Source of the DNA: Paenibacillus lacisoli
Lineage (GTDB): Bacteria > Bacillota > Bacilli > Paenibacillales > Paenibacillaceae
NCBI RefSeq assembly: GCF_030580655.1
Contig: NZ_JAUQTB010000002.1
Location: 434,001-498,000 of the forward strand
Reading direction: 5' to 3'
Length of the DNA: 64,000 nucleotides
Part shown: positions 25,683 through 33,067 of the stretch, piece by piece
How positions within the stretch are numbered: the first letter of the stretch is position 1
Layout of the letters: each line of letters starts with the position of its first letter
Position numbers and translations under genes: made by a program
The notes under the pieces: model-generated
Told to the model about the DNA's origin: nothing
Seen by the model: only the letters and a program-made list of their open reading frames with translations
Databases searched by the model: none

Positions 25683-26408
25683 TTATTGACTGTCGCCCAT
25701 GCCGGTATAGGCAGGGACTGCATGTTGTCCGGCTGCTTGAGCCGCTTTTGTTTTGCCGTCAGCTGCCCAGAGCAGGCCCCGGCGCATCATTTCTTTCACC
25801 GGCGGCATATCCACGATGTCGGCATGGTGGCCTAGCGAATTATAGTATACTCTTCCGCGCCCCCATCGTTTGGTCCAGGCGACCGGCATATCTACACTGC
25901 CGTTCGTGCTGTGCGGTCCCTCAACAATCGGAAACCGTGTCGTTGCCAGCACTTCAACAGCAGGGTCTATATGCAGATAATACTGCTCTGATACAACCTT
26001 GAAGTTCTCCATGCCTTCTACAAGAGGGCTTGAGCTCTGCTTAATCTCCACTTGATACTCCACACCGTCATTTCCCGGGTGCGCTACCCATTGGCCTCCG
26101 GTCATGAACTGCCAGTCAACATTATTGCGGAATGAATCACACATGCCGCCGTGACAGCCGGCCAGCCCTGTTCCGTTCTGAACTGCCGCCGAGACATTAC
26201 TCACCAATTCCTTGGAAATCTCCCCCATGGTCCAGACAGGTACAATCAGATCAAGCCCCAGCAGCTTCTCCCCGTCACTGTAAGCTTCCAGCGTATCCGA
26301 TACTTCAACCTCGAACTGCTCCTGGCGAAGCAGATCCGCCATAATACCGGCTACCTGCTCGGGTTCATGGCCGTCCCAACCGCCCCACACGATCAATGCT
26401 TTTTTCAT
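25683..26408 (-). CDS. ThuA-like domain protein
   Basis: A 241-residue class-I glutamine-amidotransferase-like protein of the ThuA group (trehalose/3-keto-sugar utilisation in rhizobia). Motifs: KKALIVWGGWDGHEPEQVA at the start, LDLIVPVWTMGEIS, GLAGCHGGMCDSFRNN (the nucleophile-elbow region), WVAHPGND and a C-terminal VYYNSLGHHADIVDMP, all typical of this family. The ATG at 26408 follows AAAGGAG by 11 nt; a GTG at 26420 sits directly on that site and is unlikely. Its position between two Gfo/Idh/MocA genes matches known thuAB-like layouts, suggesting 3-keto-glycoside metabolism (inference). Confidence 0.88.
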   Translation of the reverse strand: MKKALIVWGGWDGHEPEQVAGIMADLLRQEQFEVEVSDTLEAYSDGEKLLGLDLIVPVWTMGEISKELVSNVSAAVQNGTGLAGCHGGMCDSFRNNVDWQFMTGGQWVAHPGNDGVEYQVEIKQSSSPLVEGMENFKVVSEQYYLHIDPAVEVLATTRFPIVEGPHSTNGSVDMPVAWTKRWGRGRVYYNSLGHHADIVDMPPVKEMMRRGLLWAADGKTKAAQAAGQHAVPAYTGMGDSQ

Positions 26409-26474
26409 CCCTGTCAGCACTCCTTTGAATTATGGATATGTTCCTCATTCCTTACGGCTTGCCTGCTGCTGTTA

Positions 26475-27635
26475 CTACATTTCCGAAATAGCTACCCAGC
26501 GCCGTTCATCAACGGACTGTTCAACGGCTTCCAGCACCGCCTGGCACTTTACACCGTCCCTGAAGTTGGGTTCCGGCTGTCTTCCTTCAGCTACCGCTGT
26601 GGACAGCTCCAGCATTTCGTGAATAAATGTGTGCTCGAACCCAATGGTATGTCCTGGCGGCCACCAGGCATCAGCATAGTCGTGAGCCGGATCCGTGGCC
26701 AATACTCTGCGGAAGCCCTGAACATCCTCATCATCCGAGGTAAAATAAACCTCCAGCTCATTCATACGTTCGAAATCAAACCGGACGCTGCCCAGACTGC
26801 CGTTAATCTCAAATGAATTCGTCGAGCGGTGCCCGGCCGCAAAGCGGGTTGCCTCAAAGCTTCCAATGCAACCGCTCTCAAAACGCGCCAAGAACAAGGT
26901 CGCGTCATCTACCGTTACCGGACCCTTAGGTCCGTTACTGCTGCCTTTGGCGCTTAGACCCGTCATCTCTGAAGCAAGCGGCCGCTCTTTGATGAAGGTC
27001 TCACTCATCCCGATGACCTCACGGATATCGCCAACCAGGTAGTGCGCCAGATCAATCAAATGTGCTCCGAGGTCTCCATGGGATCCCGAACCGGCTACCT
27101 CTTTCTGCAGACGCCATACAAGCGGGAAATCCGGATCCAGAATCCAGTCCTGCAGGAAAAATGCCCGGAAATGATACAGCTTGCCGAGCCTTCCGCTCTC
27201 AATCAGCCTCTTCGCCAGCCGGACAGCCGGGGAGAACCGATAGTTAAAGCCGACCATATGTACAACGCCGGCCTCCTCGGCCGCCTGAAGCATTTCCCGT
27301 GCATCCTGCAGGGTAAGAGCCAGCGGTTTCTCGCAGAAAACATGCTTCCCGGCACGGACAGCTTCGAGAGCAATCTCCTTGTGCGCATCACTCGGCGCGT
27401 TAATATCAATCAGATCAATATCTTCCCGGTTGATCAGCGTCCGCCAATCGCTTACACTTTCCTGCCAGCCCAGTTGGGCTGCTGCCTGCTGTACGGCATT
27501 CCCGTCTCTTCCGCAGATGACAGACATCTCCGGCTTGAGAGCATTCGGGAAGAACATAGGCAGGCTCCGATATGCATTGCTATGAGCTTTCCCCATAAAT
27601 TTATAGCCAATCATTCCAACTCTCAGCTGCGGCAT
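26475..27635 (-). CDS. Gfo/Idh/MocA family oxidoreductase (second copy)
   Basis: A 386-residue NAD(P)-dependent dehydrogenase. It begins LRVGMIGYKFMGKAHSNAYRSLP, with the alternative GYKFMGKAHSNA dinucleotide loop seen in scyllo-inositol and glycoside dehydrogenases, followed by IDINAPSDAHKEIALEAVRAGKHVFCEKPLAL (EKP motif) and GSGSHGDLGAHLIDLAHYLVGD, where the G-D-L-G-x-H segment supplies catalytic residues. AGGAGGAG lies 6 nt before the ATG. It is only distantly related to the copy at 24558 (different Rossmann loops), so the two likely act on different intermediates rather than being a recent duplication. Confidence 0.92.
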   Translation of the reverse strand: MPQLRVGMIGYKFMGKAHSNAYRSLPMFFPNALKPEMSVICGRDGNAVQQAAAQLGWQESVSDWRTLINREDIDLIDINAPSDAHKEIALEAVRAGKHVFCEKPLALTLQDAREMLQAAEEAGVVHMVGFNYRFSPAVRLAKRLIESGRLGKLYHFRAFFLQDWILDPDFPLVWRLQKEVAGSGSHGDLGAHLIDLAHYLVGDIREVIGMSETFIKERPLASEMTGLSAKGSSNGPKGPVTVDDATLFLARFESGCIGSFEATRFAAGHRSTNSFEINGSLGSVRFDFERMNELEVYFTSDDEDVQGFRRVLATDPAHDYADAWWPPGHTIGFEHTFIHEMLELSTAVAEGRQPEPNFRDGVKCQAVLEAVEQSVDERRWVAISEM

Positions 27636-27754
27636 AAACTTCTCCTCCTCATAACATCATCTCAGGTCAGCCAACGGCTTCCCTCTTAGCAACTCAATCA
27701 TCCCGCTGCAATCCAATCTTCAATTCAGAACGCTGCCCGGCGGTTCAGCATACG

Positions 27755-28816
27755 TCATTCAAGCCGTCGGCTTAAGGAACAGCAATGCTCCTGTCGAGCG
27801 CTCCCCAGGGAGGAGGCCCGCACAACCAGCTTCGTGGGCAGCAGGATACGGCCCGCTAATTCCTGCACGCCTGCACGGTTTGACAGCACCTGTCCGGCAG
27901 CTGTCTCCCCGATCTCAAAGAAAGGCACACGCACGCTGGTAAGCGCAGGAGTCACCATCTCGGCCGCGTCGCTGTCGTCATATCCCACGATGGCCGGAAA
28001 TTCAGCAGCCGTTGTGCCGATTGCTTCCAGACCCTGAATCAGACCGATGGCCATCCGGTCGTTGGCAGCAAAGACGGCATCCATCTCCTGAAGACGGGCT
28101 GCAATGTCCCGTGCTGCCGCCAGCCCGCTCTTGCGGCTGAAATTGCCTTCATACTGCAGCTGCAGCTCAGGAATCATACCGTAGTCGGCAAGCGCTCGCT
28201 CGTAGCCGGCGCGCCGGTCAACACTGTTCGAGTAGCTGACAGGACCGTTAAGAAAAGCAATCCGCCGGTACCCTTCCGCGAGAAGATGCCCCGCCGCTGC
28301 GTAGCTTCCTTCAACATGATCAGCGTCTACTTCAGGAAAATCTTCTCCGTCAAAATGCTGGTTAACGACACAGAATGGACGCTGATTTTGCTTCAGTGCA
28401 CGCAGTGCCTCCCGTTCCCCGAGCTCATCCTTGGCCCCCAGAATAACAAGCCCATCTACCTTGTGCATCCGGAACAGCTCTTCATAGTCTGTCGGCTCTT
28501 CCGCATTCCGGAAGATCATCAGCAGATCATACCCTTCCTGCTGGGCCTTACTTCCGATTCCATTAAGAATCTCCGAGAAATAGTAGGCTGAGAACAGGCG
28601 TGCCTTAGGCAGGTATGGCATGATTACGCCAAGATTGCCACTTCGCTTCAGCGCCAGATTACGCGCAAGCGAGTTCGGGGTATAACCAAGCTCCCTGGCA
28701 GCACTGAGTACTTTCTCTCTGGTCTGCTTGCGAATCGGACCCACACCGTTTAACACCCTTGATACTGTAGCCTCCGACACACCAGCCAGCTCTGCTACTT
28801 CCTTGCGGGTTGCCAT
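27755..28816 (-). CDS. LacI family regulator of the Gfo/ThuA cluster
   Basis: A 353-residue repressor. HTH: ATRKEVAELAGVSEATVSRVLNGVGPIRKQTREKVLSAARELGY; hinge NSLARNLALKRSGNLGVIMP; effector domain with GIGSKAQQEGYDLLMIF, DGLVILGAKDE and IVGYDDSDAAEMVTPALTSVRVPFFEIGETA. The ATG at 28816 has AAGGA 9 nt upstream; the frame is open a further nine codons but without a site. A perfect 22-bp palindrome overlaps its own predicted -10, indicating autorepression. A gap of 119 bp separates it from the first Gfo gene; no matching palindrome is in that gap, so the cluster may be read through from the lacI promoter. Confidence 0.93.
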   Translation of the reverse strand: MATRKEVAELAGVSEATVSRVLNGVGPIRKQTREKVLSAARELGYTPNSLARNLALKRSGNLGVIMPYLPKARLFSAYYFSEILNGIGSKAQQEGYDLLMIFRNAEEPTDYEELFRMHKVDGLVILGAKDELGEREALRALKQNQRPFCVVNQHFDGEDFPEVDADHVEGSYAAAGHLLAEGYRRIAFLNGPVSYSNSVDRRAGYERALADYGMIPELQLQYEGNFSRKSGLAAARDIAARLQEMDAVFAANDRMAIGLIQGLEAIGTTAAEFPAIVGYDDSDAAEMVTPALTSVRVPFFEIGETAAGQVLSNRAGVQELAGRILLPTKLVVRASSLGSARQEHCCSLSRRLE

Positions 28817-28890
28817 GACACCATTCCTTTTCACTGCAATCATTGAATGTATTCACTTGCTCATCTTCTTGTTGACACAAACTTTTAGTT

Positions 28891-28936
28891 AAAATGTACG
28901 CGCGTACATTTTCTCATGCCCTTGCCCTGTTGTCAA
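28891..28936 (-). promoter_or_regulatory. LacI-type operator overlapping the regulator's promoter
   Basis: Positions 28891-28912 are a perfect 22-bp palindrome with core TGTACGCGCGTACA, centred on a CG step as in LacI-family operators. On the minus strand a promoter reads TTGACA (28936-28931), 17-bp spacer, GAAAAT (28913-28908), so the operator covers the -10 and start point. This explains most of the 28817-28971 gap. Confidence 0.78.
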
Positions 28937-28971
28937 TCGCTTTCATATGCTTTGGTAAATGTTTTTTCGTA

Positions 28972-29928
28972 TTAATGGACGAGCCGGCCTTTCCGCTCAG
29001 CCGGACCGATCACGGCCTCGACTCCGGCATTGAACTCCAGGTAATCACTCTCTACCCCATCGCTGAAAATCACACCGTCTTCCGGCATCTGCGACGTAAT
29101 CCGCAGCGGCCGGCCGTCTGTGATCTCCCCGAACACCAGCTCTGCCGATGTCGTCCGACTCGGGAAAGGCTCACGGACACTAAATCGTAAGGAAGGTGCA
29201 TCCCAGACTGGAGCCAGACGTTCGTCCTGCCTGTCCAGGTGAGCCCCCGTTTCCTTACAAGTGACCGCACGCATAATACCAGCTGCGCCGGCCATGATGC
29301 TGCGCAGCCAGCCGGTAGAGCCAAGACCGGTCGAAACGATAATGCCGCTGGAGGAATGCTGTTCGGTATAACTTTCGAGCTTCAGCTGGTACCGGGCAGA
29401 GACATGCGTTTTGCGTCCTATGAACAGATCATTCACTCCGTACATAACCTGACCGTCATTCAGCTGCGCCTTGGCCAGAGTCACTTCCTTGATCGGCCGG
29501 CGTCTGCGCAGCACATCGGGGACCACGAGCTTCAAATCCCCGACCGTGAACGGGAGCAGCACGCCGTCCCAGCGGAGAGGATCGGGGTTCACCCCGATCA
29601 GCGGCTGATGCTCCACATATTTCAGCGTGTTCGCCACAAGTCCGTCCTGCCCCAGCACGACAACTACATCCTGCTCGCCGAAGATGAAATTCGGCACATG
29701 CTCACGGTCTAAGAGCTGTACGCGGCCGATGACCTCCAGCTCATTCAATGTCCGGCTGATAGCCTGGCGGTACTGGGCGTCTTCCTGCAGATAATCACTG
29801 AAGTCCGCACCCAGACGTTCGATATAGAACTGCGCCTGTTGAATCGTGTTATACCGGACAATCAGCTCCTCCAATCTTGTACGGCGTTTGATCAGAATGA
29901 TTTTATTCTCTGTCAGCCTTCCACTCAT
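28972..29928 (-). CDS. Diverged NAD-kinase-like protein
   Basis: A 318-residue protein of the NAD kinase / diacylglycerol-kinase-like fold. The C-terminal core has the telltale GIIVSTGLGSTGW (residues ~195-207) and the GVNDLFIGRK segment corresponding to the kinase N-E/N-D motif (166-167). The phosphate loop normally reading GGDGT is GQDGL here (93-96), keeping the Asp but losing a glycine. About 80 extra N-terminal residues are mostly helical (LEELIVRYNTIQQAQFYIERLG). It may phosphorylate NAD or a related molecule, or may bind it without catalysis. The ATG overlaps the stop of the SPFH gene in an ATGA arrangement, so the two proteins are made together. Confidence 0.8.
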   Translation of the reverse strand: MSGRLTENKIILIKRRTRLEELIVRYNTIQQAQFYIERLGADFSDYLQEDAQYRQAISRTLNELEVIGRVQLLDREHVPNFIFGEQDVVVVLGQDGLVANTLKYVEHQPLIGVNPDPLRWDGVLLPFTVGDLKLVVPDVLRRRRPIKEVTLAKAQLNDGQVMYGVNDLFIGRKTHVSARYQLKLESYTEQHSSSGIIVSTGLGSTGWLRSIMAGAAGIMRAVTCKETGAHLDRQDERLAPVWDAPSLRFSVREPFPSRTTSAELVFGEITDGRPLRITSQMPEDGVIFSDGVESDYLEFNAGVEAVIGPAERKGRLVH

Positions 29929-30968
29929 CGGGTTCTGCCTCCTTGTGCCTGGGAATTACCGCCTGCCATCAAACCCTGCAGAAGATCGGGCGTAATATTC
30001 AGCTGTCCAATCTTCTCTGCCTTCTCAGCGAGTTCCTGGAAGGCAATTGCGATCAGCTTATCCGGCTTCATATCCAGGTTGGTCATCGACTGCAGCACAC
30101 TTGGCTCCACACCCTGCAGTGACCGCATAACTGCAGCGAGCTCATAGGCTTTGGCATCCGCTTCGGCTTTTTTGTTCGCCACAGCCAGCTCGATAAGCTC
30201 ACGCTTTTTCTCTTCCAGCGCCGTATCGAACTGCAGCTGTTCTTCCTTCATTTCGCTCTGCTTCTGCTGTACGGCCCGTTCCGCCTCCAGCTGCTTCTCC
30301 CGAATTTGCTTTTTCTTCGTTTCCACGGCAATTTCCGTATTCAGCTCATTTTCTTTTACCCGCCGCTCCTGCTCAATAGATGCATTACGGCGTTCATACA
30401 ACGCGTCATCCGCACTGCGCAGAATCTGTTCCCGTGCCTGAGCTTCGAGCGCCCGCATGGTCTCCTTATTTGGCTGCACCGCCAGAATCGACAGGCCCAG
30501 CAGCTCAATGCCCAGCTTGGCGATTTCAGGATTCTTTCCGATCTCGGTGCGGATTCCTTCGGCCAGATGTTCACTGGATTGAACCGCCGTTTTAAGCGGC
30601 AGCTGTTCGAGCTGTTTCCTGGTGAGCACTTTAGTGATATTAATGACACGCTGGGCCAGCTTGCTGGGATCATCCGAAATGTAGCGTCCTGTTTTGAGAT
30701 CGTAAGTATAGTTCAGAATCTGGGTCGTCGTGAGATAGTCAACAATCCGGTAGGTCAGCTGACCCTGAACGGTAACGGTCTGATAATCGTGAGTCATCTC
30801 TTCAAACATAAACGGGACATCAATGGAGGATACCGGAACTACAACCACCGAAGTAGTCGGAACATAGTAATAAAAGGATAAGCCGAGTCCTTCCTTGACC
30901 ACCTTACCGTTCTTGATCTTCATCACATATTCGCTGGGTTGAAATTTTACAAAACGAAATCCGAACAT
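29925..30968 (-). CDS. SPFH/Band-7 domain protein
   Basis: A 347-residue prohibitin/flotillin-superfamily protein. The SPFH domain occupies ~residues 10-175 (VVVVPVSSIDVPFMFEEMTHDYQTVTVQGQLTYRIVDY, PEIAKLGIELLGLSILAVQP), followed by a highly charged coiled coil (~180-285, rich in E, K, Q, R) and a Gly/Gln tail. Unlike typical flotillins it has no N-terminal transmembrane helix; membrane contact would need a peripheral or hairpin mode through FYYYVP. AGGGGAT precedes the ATG. It heads a two-gene unit with the NAD-kinase-like protein, under a promoter with two matching operators. Such proteins form large ring or cage assemblies (family knowledge). Confidence 0.88.
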   Translation of the reverse strand: MFGFRFVKFQPSEYVMKIKNGKVVKEGLGLSFYYYVPTTSVVVVPVSSIDVPFMFEEMTHDYQTVTVQGQLTYRIVDYLTTTQILNYTYDLKTGRYISDDPSKLAQRVINITKVLTRKQLEQLPLKTAVQSSEHLAEGIRTEIGKNPEIAKLGIELLGLSILAVQPNKETMRALEAQAREQILRSADDALYERRNASIEQERRVKENELNTEIAVETKKKQIREKQLEAERAVQQKQSEMKEEQLQFDTALEEKKRELIELAVANKKAEADAKAYELAAVMRSLQGVEPSVLQSMTNLDMKPDKLIAIAFQELAEKAEKIGQLNITPDLLQGLMAGGNSQAQGGRTR

Positions 30969-30984
30969 CGTTATCCCCTGCCTT

Positions 30985-31058
30985 CTTTTGTTATTATCAT
31001 TTTGATATTAACAAAAGAATAACACGATTCTTTGATATTATCAATATGATAATATCAA
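30985..31058 (-). promoter_or_regulatory. Dual-operator promoter of the SPFH - NAD-kinase-like pair
   Basis: Two inverted repeats share the core ATTATCA-N3-TGATAWT: 30993-31009 (ATTATCATTTTGATATT) and 31037-31053 (ATTATCAATATGATAAT), 44 bp centre to centre. Each extends outward: CTTTTGTTA/TAACAAAAG at 30985/31009, and 11-bp arms at 31032-31058. Between them, on the minus strand, lies a promoter: TTGATA (31044-31039), 17-bp spacer, TATTCT (31021-31016). One site covers the -35, the other the start point. No regulator gene is adjacent. Confidence 0.65.
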
Positions 31059-31124
31059 TAGGTGAAAAAAATCTGTCCATGCATTTATTATCACAGACAG
31101 ACTGAAAGTTTTACTGGTTTCATT

Positions 31125-31655
31125 CTATTGGTCAAAAAGATCCGCAAAATCTCCACACGACCCGGTACAGAACTGCTGAACTTCAACCTGCTGACCATCT
31201 TCCGTTGCCGTATACCTGTTAACGTGCAGATCCAAACGCTGGTATAATGTGCTCCAAAAGGTGACAGCCGGGCCGTTTGACTTCAGCTGTGCGACTTTAT
31301 ATGAACCCGGAAATTTCGAAAACAGTACCTCGCAAGCCTGCATAGCCCACCCCCGGCGCCGCTCGCTTTGGAGAATAAAGAGCGAATTCACTTCGTAGTC
31401 ATGGTCCGGCCCGCTGTATCCGCCGCTCGTCAGCAGCAGTAATCCCACAATACGTTCACTGGCCATAATCAGCAGCGGCTTAAGCTCCTTTTCCCGGAAT
31501 AACAGCTCGAAACCATTAAAGTCGAACATTCCGGTATCCTGGTTCATCTGTAAATCGTCACTGTACCGGGACAAATCATGCAGAAACAGGCTTAACATAT
31601 TTTTGTATATATTTTCATGCTCTTTGTCGGCTTCCAGCAGTCTTACTTCTGTCAT
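31125..31655 (-). CDS. GNAT family N-acetyltransferase
   Basis: A 176-residue acetyl-CoA-dependent transferase. The motif-A stretch is NSLFILQSERRRGWAMQACEVLF, where R-R-x-G-W replaces the usual Q/R-x-x-G-x-G/A pyrophosphate loop, preceded by strands IVGLLLLTSGG and followed by VAQLKSNGPAVTFWSTLYQRL, the typical late substrate/CoA segment. It lies 18 bp downstream of the aminoglycoside-nucleotidyltransferase-like gene, so they are probably co-transcribed. Related proteins acetylate antibiotics, polyamines or protein N-termini; the substrate is not predictable here. Confidence 0.85.
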   Translation of the reverse strand: MTEVRLLEADKEHENIYKNMLSLFLHDLSRYSDDLQMNQDTGMFDFNGFELLFREKELKPLLIMASERIVGLLLLTSGGYSGPDHDYEVNSLFILQSERRRGWAMQACEVLFSKFPGSYKVAQLKSNGPAVTFWSTLYQRLDLHVNRYTATEDGQQVEVQQFCTGSCGDFADLFDQ

Positions 31656-31673
31656 CGTTCATCTCTTCCCTTC

Positions 31674-32468
31674 CTATTCCTGGTCCGTGATAGTACAGTT
31701 ATTCAGGTCCGCAGCGGCATGTTGGATCTGAGCTAACATGAACCTCGCGTACCGCTTTAACCGTTCCGGTTCAGGAACCCTCCGATCCAGCACACCATAG
31801 GTATAAGCCGCCAGGTACAGACGGACGATCTCCCGCTGCTCGCCTTTCAGGTAAGACAATCCCCATTCCCCGCTCTCTCTTTTACTCGTAATCCTTCCTT
31901 CCAAAAGGTAGCATAACACCCGGCACAAATTCAGGCAGTAGTACATGGGGTTTTGAACAATATCGTGATCAGCCGAGGCAATGTCATGCATAATAGATGA
32001 CCGATAAGCCGCAGCAGGCACGGGCGGATACTGTTCCCGCAAGGGCAGCCCGTACAAGACCTGACCCCGTTCATAGGCCACTGCAATCTGGGATGCCAGG
32101 TCATGATCTTGGTAGCCGCCGCATAGGTACGCCGGATCTGAAAGGTAGGCATGTTTATGGGCCGTTGAATAATGAAGCTCACACCATGTCGGATAAACGA
32201 CCGAAATCAGACTCGATTCCTGGACTGCGCTGAACTCCAGATGAATCCGCTCCTCCTTAAGTCTGCTTAGGATCAGGTCGATCAGCTGCCTTTTGCGACC
32301 TTTCGTCATCGGAGTATAGGTTACAATCAGCAGATCCATGTCACTCCACGCCGGTTGAAAGCAGCCCATTGCCAGAGATCCATGAAGGTAGATGCCAGCC
32401 ACCGTCTCCTGCCAGCATTCCAATATGATGCCAAGAATGTCGCTAAGCAAAGCCTGGACGTCATCCAT
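31674..32468 (-). CDS. Aminoglycoside nucleotidyltransferase-like protein (ANT / DUF4111 type)
   Basis: A 264-residue nucleotidyltransferase. The metal and nucleotide site is GSLAMGCFQPAWSDMDLLIV (residues ~30-49), with the G-S-x9-11-D-x-D pattern, and a third acidic residue in EFSAV. The helical C-terminal domain (~150-260; MYYCLNLCRVLCYLLEG, SKRESGEWGL) is the DUF4111 type found in AadA and ANT(9) enzymes. It may adenylylate aminoglycosides such as streptomycin or spectinomycin, but chromosomal homologues are often silent or act on other substrates. AAAGGGGAAAAG precedes the ATG. The two-gene unit with GNAT resembles an intrinsic-resistance pair. Confidence 0.8.
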   Translation of the reverse strand: MDDVQALLSDILGIILECWQETVAGIYLHGSLAMGCFQPAWSDMDLLIVTYTPMTKGRKRQLIDLILSRLKEERIHLEFSAVQESSLISVVYPTWCELHYSTAHKHAYLSDPAYLCGGYQDHDLASQIAVAYERGQVLYGLPLREQYPPVPAAAYRSSIMHDIASADHDIVQNPMYYCLNLCRVLCYLLEGRITSKRESGEWGLSYLKGEQREIVRLYLAAYTYGVLDRRVPEPERLKRYARFMLAQIQHAAADLNNCTITDQE

Positions 32469-32561
32469 GCTCTTTTCCCCTTTATGTATGTTCTGCTTCT
32501 ATGATAGAAGCGGGGCGGGTTCCACACCAGACCTTAAACTTTTCACAACCGAAAATGACAT

Positions 32562-32590
32562 ACAAAAATCCGCATGCACCCATGCGGATT
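32562..32590 (-). terminator. Terminator after the CD3324-like gene
   Basis: On the minus strand a perfect 10-bp stem, AATCCGCATG with CATGCGGATT (32567-32576 and 32581-32590), loop of four, runs into TTTTTG. It lies 8 bp past the stop of the gene at 32599. Confidence 0.85.
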
Positions 32591-32598
32591 CGACCGGT

Positions 32599-32868
32599 TT
32601 ATAAATGGCGTGAATAGACAATTTTCCTGATCCTGTCCAGTGATAATCCGAATGTATCTGCCAGGGCGTCCATGCTCTGCCCCTCATGATACTGCCTTCG
32701 GATCTCATCATTGCGTTCATGCAGCTGTTTACGGTAACCTGTTGTATCGCCCCAGCGTTTGCGTGTTCCTGCCGCAACAGGGATATAGATGGTCCTGCCC
32801 TGTACATATTTTTGAATTTCCTGCAGCAGCTCTTTGGGGAGAAGACCGCTCGCCGTTTCATATCTCAT
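32599..32868 (-). CDS. CD3324-family / Mor-activator-like protein
   Basis: An 89-residue protein with an HTH-like C-terminus (RNDEIRRQYHEGQSMDALADTFGLSLDRIRKIV), preceded by LPKELLQEIQKYVQGRTIYIPV and the W-G-D-T-T-G-Y segment. This combination is found in the Clostridium CD3324 group, related to the Mor transcription activator fold, and probably binds DNA. The ATG at 32868 has AAGGAG 8 nt upstream; an in-frame start at 32904 would add 12 residues with no family sequence. Possibly in one unit with a 37-codon ORF upstream. Confidence 0.8.
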   Translation of the reverse strand: MRYETASGLLPKELLQEIQKYVQGRTIYIPVAAGTRKRWGDTTGYRKQLHERNDEIRRQYHEGQSMDALADTFGLSLDRIRKIVYSRHL

Positions 32869-32928
32869 ACTCTTCGCTCCTTGAATGGGATCCTTCTTTC
32901 TCAAGGCAGCAAAGTCTATAATCCTGTT

Positions 32929-33042
32929 TTATACCAGCGGTTTGGATAAACTACTCCATGCAAGCAACCGCTGCTGCAAGTCATATAGACTTTGCATGAA
33001 GCTGATCCCACGACTGTTCAAGCACCTAAGATCATAAGCCAT
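32929..33042 (-). CDS. Possible 37-residue peptide
   Basis: A short open frame on the minus strand with a consensus AAGGAGG seven bases before its ATG. It encodes MAYDLRCLNSRGISFMQSLYDL followed by QQRLLAWSSLSKPLV (two parts), ending TAA. It sits in the gap between the CD3324-like gene and LysR, in the same direction as both. The ribosome site is stronger than those of many annotated neighbours, but there is no recognised family and codon use cannot be judged at this length. Confidence 0.45.
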   Translation of the reverse strand: MAYDLRCLNSRGISFMQSLYDLQQRLLAWSSLSKPLV

Positions 33043-33067
33043 CCCTGTCCCTCCTTTTTAATCCTGC

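Noticed and set aside
28872-28877. Plus-strand TTGACA as a promoter
   Set aside because: No acceptable -10 at 16-18 bp and no plus-strand gene downstream; the minus-strand promoter fits better.
28933-28947. cre-like half site TGAAAGCG near the second LacI gene
   Set aside because: The right half of the consensus is not matched.
31032-31058. Fur box in the SPFH promoter
   Set aside because: GATAAT-like pieces are present, but the symmetry is ATTATCA-N3-TGATAAT rather than the TGATAAT-N-ATTATCA Fur arrangement.
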